Shown: one piece after another, positions 38,028-40,590 of the stretch
Numbering within the stretch: the first letter of the stretch is position 1
How the letters are laid out: the number at the start of each line of letters is the position of its first letter
DNA from: a virus
IMG/VR virus record: IMGVR_UViG_3300049215_000827
Span: 1 to 40,590 of that record
Strand: one strand, 5' to 3'
Length of the DNA: 40,590 bases
Notes under the pieces: model-generated
Seen by the model: only the letters and a program-made list of their open reading frames with translations
The model's database searches: none
Told to the model about the DNA's origin: nothing
Made by a program: the position numbers and the translations under genes

Positions 38028-38188
38028 GATGCCCCATCCTTATCGCAAACTTCGCCCTCGTAAGCCCATTGCAGTGCTTCGATCATGGGCTCAAGCGCCT
38101 TGCGGGAGGCTTCCTTCTCCTCGGGAGTACGCCGGTCAAGCCGCTCCTTGATCTCCCGATACCGCTCGACCGAAAATGGGGCGCTCAT
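38024..38188 (-). CDS. Small helical protein of unknown function
   Basis: 54 residues from ATG 38188 to TGA 38024 (MSAPFSVERYREIKERLDRR..., EALQWAYEGEVCDKDGAS). It overlaps both neighbours by four bases (ATGA each), so it belongs to one operon. The first four residues are the same as in the next gene (M-S-A-P). No motif is recognised. Confidence 0.55.
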   Translation of the reverse strand: MSAPFSVERYREIKERLDRRTPEEKEASRKALEPMIEALQWAYEGEVCDKDGAS

Positions 38189-38415
38189 GGCGCCCCGCCT
38201 TCATCTTCAGGATCGCCGCCGATCTGGTCGGCGATCGTCCGAAGCACTTCGACTATCTTCTCGATGCCCTCCCTGATGAGGGCGTTGCGCTCGGAATCGC
38301 GCGACTTCATCGACTCGATCCTGGAGTTGACTTCGTCGCGGATATCTTCCAGTTCTCGGGCGTCAAGGCGGACCGTCAGCAGTCCGTACGTCAGCTCTGC
38401 TTCCACGGTTTTCAC
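38185..38415 (-). CDS. Small helical regulator-like protein
   Basis: 76 residues, GTG start at 38415 overlapping the upstream stop (GTGA). Helical and charged (ARELEDIRDEVNSRIESMKS; EGIEKIVEVLRTIADQIGGD) with a short beta start (AELTYGLLTVRLD). It could be a small dimeric regulator; the function is not clear. Confidence 0.5.
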   Translation of the reverse strand: MKTVEAELTYGLLTVRLDARELEDIRDEVNSRIESMKSRDSERNALIREGIEKIVEVLRTIADQIGGDPEDEGGAP

Positions 38416-38645
38416 CGGCGGCCTCCGTTCCGGCGCAGCCACGCGGAGAACTTGGCTGCCTGGGACTCGGACGGCCACCGTGTGACGTGGTCCTCGCCCG
38501 TCTTGAATACGTCTTCGCCGGACACGCGGAGCCAGGCGATGAATCGCCGGCGCAGCGTGTCGTACTTTATGTTCCATGACCTTGAGAGTTCGGTGAGCTT
38601 GAAGTGGCGCTCGCCGGGGGGTTGGTGGAGTGTTGGGGCGTTCAT
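38412..38645 (-). CDS. Small HTH protein, possible excisionase
   Basis: 77 residues from ATG 38645. The central part F-K-L-T-E-L-S-R-S-W-N-I-K-Y-D-T-L-R-R-R-F resembles a MerR/Xis-type helix-turn-helix, followed by a basic tail (KFSAWLRRNGGRR). Location opposite the repressor gene and near the integrase fits an excisionase or Cro-type regulator. The 81 bases up to 38727 form the divergent control region. Confidence 0.55.
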   Translation of the reverse strand: MNAPTLHQPPGERHFKLTELSRSWNIKYDTLRRRFIAWLRVSGEDVFKTGEDHVTRWPSESQAAKFSAWLRRNGGRR

Positions 38646-38662
38646 GCAACCAGCTTGCGCTG

Positions 38663-38668
38663 TATAAT
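38663..38668 (+). promoter_or_regulatory. -10-like element for the repressor gene
   Basis: A perfect TATAAT lies 58 bases before the repressor GTG. No convincing -35 box is seen (GTTCAT at 17 bases), though the element is preceded by TG, so a weak or activator-dependent promoter is possible. The overlapping minus-strand motif TTATAC could serve the divergent HTH gene. Confidence 0.4.
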
Positions 38669-38726
38669 CCGGTATGACCAGAGAAGCTAGACCCATTGTT
38701 TTCCATATTTTTCCAAGGAGGATGAG

Positions 38727-39542
38727 GTGGCGCGCTGGATTATAGACAAGAAAGGCTACGAAACGGAGCGCGACAAAAGGGGATGGAACAACGCCGACGT
38801 AACCGAGCATGCAAAGGTATACGGCGTAAGCATCTCTGACTCGACCATCTCAAACTGCTACAGCCCGCACATAGGCTGTTCGCAGAAATATGCGTTCGCG
38901 GTCTGCACGGCTCTTGGCTTCAGACCTTGGTGGAAGGGGCTCATCAAGGAACACCAGGAAATCTTCGCGGATACTGAACCGCTGGCAGGGACGGAATTTG
39001 TTCCCGTGATCATGTCCCACCGTTCCGAAGAAATCGGCGACGAATACTACCGGAAAGCTCTGGCCAGCGGACGCGACGTGATCTACGTGAGCATAATGTC
39101 GGAACACTCGTTTCCTTATTTCGAGGAATGGCTTAACCCCGAGACAAAAGTATCGGTCCTCACATGGAACCCTGAGACGACAAACGAGATACGTGCGTTC
39201 GAGACGCACATAAACGAGGCAGGCGACCACGTAAAACAGACACGGAACGCGCTGGATATGTGGGACCGCGTCGCTAAGTCCAATGGGAACGTCAAAATAT
39301 TCACCTATAGGTCAACGCCGACACTGCAGGGCGTCGTGGTTATGGGCGGATGGGCGAAGGTCGAGCTGATGACCTACGCAACCCCCACGCAACTGAGATC
39401 GGCAATCCTTCTTCGTGAGAGTGAAGCTTCAGAGCGCCGAATGTTCAGGTTCATGGCCGGCGCTTTCGCCGACCTCCTGAAATCGGCCAAGAAAAGAGAT
39501 CCAGGCGATCCGCCGGACTGGGAACGCCCTACTTCACCCTGA
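38727..39542 (+). CDS. Repressor-like protein: N-terminal HTH-type domain, novel C-terminal domain
   Basis: 271 residues from GTG 38727, 6 bases after AAGGAGG. Residues 1-70 look like a DNA-binding domain (RGWNNADVTEHAKVYGVSIS, then CSQKYAFAVCTALGF). The C-terminal 170 residues have alternating beta/alpha segments: D-V-I-Y-V-S-I-M-S, V-S-V-L-T-W-N-P-E, V-V-V-M-G-G-W-A. No phosphotransfer, protease (S24) or RecA-dependent dyad motifs were seen. The pattern is reminiscent of phospholipase-D-like ligand-binding folds without catalytic HKD motifs, which is weak inference. Its place divergent to the HTH gene and next to the integrase fits a lysogeny repressor. Confidence 0.6.
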   Translation: MARWIIDKKGYETERDKRGWNNADVTEHAKVYGVSISDSTISNCYSPHIGCSQKYAFAVCTALGFRPWWKGLIKEHQEIFADTEPLAGTEFVPVIMSHRSEEIGDEYYRKALASGRDVIYVSIMSEHSFPYFEEWLNPETKVSVLTWNPETTNEIRAFETHINEAGDHVKQTRNALDMWDRVAKSNGNVKIFTYRSTPTLQGVVVMGGWAKVELMTYATPTQLRSAILLRESEASERRMFRFMAGAFADLLKSAKKRDPGDPPDWERPTSP

Positions 39543-40590
39543 CAAGCTTGGGCGACCTGTCCCAGGTGGACTGCACGGCGAGCTCCAAAGCGTCCTGCCG
39601 CGCCTTGATCCACGGCGCATAGTGACGCTCGCAGACGCGCACCGTATTTGAAAGCAGGATCGCCACGTTCTCGATCGAGACGCCGTTCACCAGAAGGCGG
39701 CAGGCGAACGAATCCCTGAACCGGTGCGGGTGCGCGTGCTTCACCCCCGCTTTCTTCGCCGCGTTCTTCAGCCTCACGCGGTAGCGCTCGGCCACCGACA
39801 CCGGGTTCTCGGACTCCACCACGAAATAGAAACCCCCGGTGAGGGGGATCTTCGATAGGTCGGAAATTAAGTCGGGCGGAAGCGGGACCCATACGGGATG
39901 CCCCGTCTTCTGCGCGTACAGGAACAGCTTGCCGTCCGTGATGCGCTCCGGCCTGAGCGACGCCGCGTCGATGATGCGGAGGCCGGAATGGAGAAGCACG
40001 CGGAAGAACACCTGCGAGCGGAAATCGGAGTTGGCCAGGATCCCGGCGATCTCGCCGTCCGTGAATGGCAGCGTGGGGTTCGGCCTTACCTGCGGGGCCT
40101 TGATGGCTTTCGCGGGGTTCGCGGCGATCCAGCCGCTTTCCTGGCAGAAGCGGAAGAGTGAGCGGATGCGCTCAATTTCCTTAGATGCCGTCCGAGGACC
40201 GAGTTTGGATGAATTTCGATAGACACGAAGCGTTTCCGGGGTGATTTCCGCAACATCATCAATGCCGCGCGAAACAAGGAAGGCGGAAAGGCTGCCTGAC
40301 AGTCGCCGATATTTCCCGAGGGTCGATCGGTTGAGATTCCGGCTTTCGCAGTCCTGGACGAACGCGGCGAGCGCGGCTTCGACGGTGACTTCTTTTTCCT
40401 CTTCCTTCCCATGTTCGATGTCTGATTTGATTTCTTCGGCGCGCTCCCAGCTCGTGACGTCGAGCGATTTGCGCACCGGTTTTCCCTCCGTCGTCCCCTG
40501 AATCCAGATCGGGCACTTGCACCGCTTGAACGTCCGCCCTTTGGCTTTGTGCTGGCAGACCGCCAGGTGGCGGCGGTAGAGGGTGAGCAA
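39529..40590 (-). CDS. int: Tyrosine recombinase integrase
   Basis: 353 residues visible; the TTG at the window edge may not be the true start. An N-terminal C-x-H...C-x-C-P-I-W cluster (12-29) is typical of a subfamily of bacterial/phage integrases. A SAM-like core-binding domain follows (75-165). Catalytic residues: R205 in H-S-G-L-R, K228, H289-R-F-R292, and Y324 in E-R-H-Y-A-P-W. The usual L-G-H before the tyrosine is L-S-N here. It converges with the repressor gene, overlapping by 14 bases. It would integrate the genome into the host chromosome; the att site should lie just outside the window. Confidence 0.85.
   Translation of the reverse strand: MLTLYRRHLAVCQHKAKGRTFKRCKCPIWIQGTTEGKPVRKSLDVTSWERAEEIKSDIEHGKEEEKEVTVEAALAAFVQDCESRNLNRSTLGKYRRLSGSLSAFLVSRGIDDVAEITPETLRVYRNSSKLGPRTASKEIERIRSLFRFCQESGWIAANPAKAIKAPQVRPNPTLPFTDGEIAGILANSDFRSQVFFRVLLHSGLRIIDAASLRPERITDGKLFLYAQKTGHPVWVPLPPDLISDLSKIPLTGGFYFVVESENPVSVAERYRVRLKNAAKKAGVKHAHPHRFRDSFACRLLVNGVSIENVAILLSNTVRVCERHYAPWIKARQDALELAVQSTWDRSPKLVRVK

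Noticed and set aside
1-40590. CRISPR arrays, tRNA or rRNA genes, insertion sequences
   Set aside because: No regularly spaced repeats, tRNA-like cloverleaf or transposase motif was found by eye.

Overview
The window is almost a complete temperate bacteriophage, or a prophage or phage-plasmid, from a GC-rich, probably uncultivated bacterium. A tyrosine recombinase sits at the right edge. A divergent repressor, a primase, a packaging/capsid block, tail and fibre genes, and a lysis block at the far left follow a usual temperate tailed-phage plan. The integrase N-terminus (Cys/His-rich, with a CPIW motif) resembles integrases I associate with Acidobacteriota, and the fibre carries GIGTSTP-type motifs common in metagenomic phages. 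The host is therefore only a guess. No tRNA, rRNA, CRISPR array or insertion sequence was seen.

Layout, left to right. Nearly all genes lie on the minus strand, so the transcription order is right to left. 1-2.3 kb: lysis and envelope block (exported GH26-like protein cut by the window edge, exported lysozyme-like enzyme, holin-like protein, M23 peptidase). 2.4-14.7 kb: virion, tail and fibre proteins, including a 1149-residue beta-helix fibre with a signal peptide. 14.7-18.2 kb: three glycosyltransferase genes inserted inside the structural module. 18.3-24.6 kb: SU10-like major capsid protein, scaffold-like protein, portal, terminase large and small subunits. 24.6-29.7 kb: a run of small accessory genes (VRR-NUC nuclease, KGG-motif protein, YopX-like protein, Zn-ribbon proteins and many unknowns). 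29.7-30.3 kb: divergent control region. 30.3-31.6 kb: the main plus-strand genes, a primase split between two frames and two small basic or coiled-coil proteins, bounded by terminators. 31.6-38.7 kb: minus-strand block with an N6-methylase-like protein lacking motif IV and an unusual trio: a VirD4/HerA-like ATPase, a replication-relaxation family protein and a second ATPase. Large palindromes lie at both ends of the trio. 38.7-39.5 kb: plus-strand HTH repressor candidate with an unrecognised C-terminal domain. 39.5-40.6 kb: integrase.

Working together: integrase, HTH/Xis-like protein and repressor would control lysogeny. The primase is the only replication enzyme seen; no helicase or polymerase is present, so host replication is probably used. 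The ATPase/Replic_Relax module with its palindromes looks more like plasmid transfer or partition machinery than phage machinery and is the best candidate for something undescribed. Minus-strand genes are mostly preceded by A/C-rich leaders without a Shine-Dalgarno site. The plus-strand control genes have near-perfect GGAGG sites.
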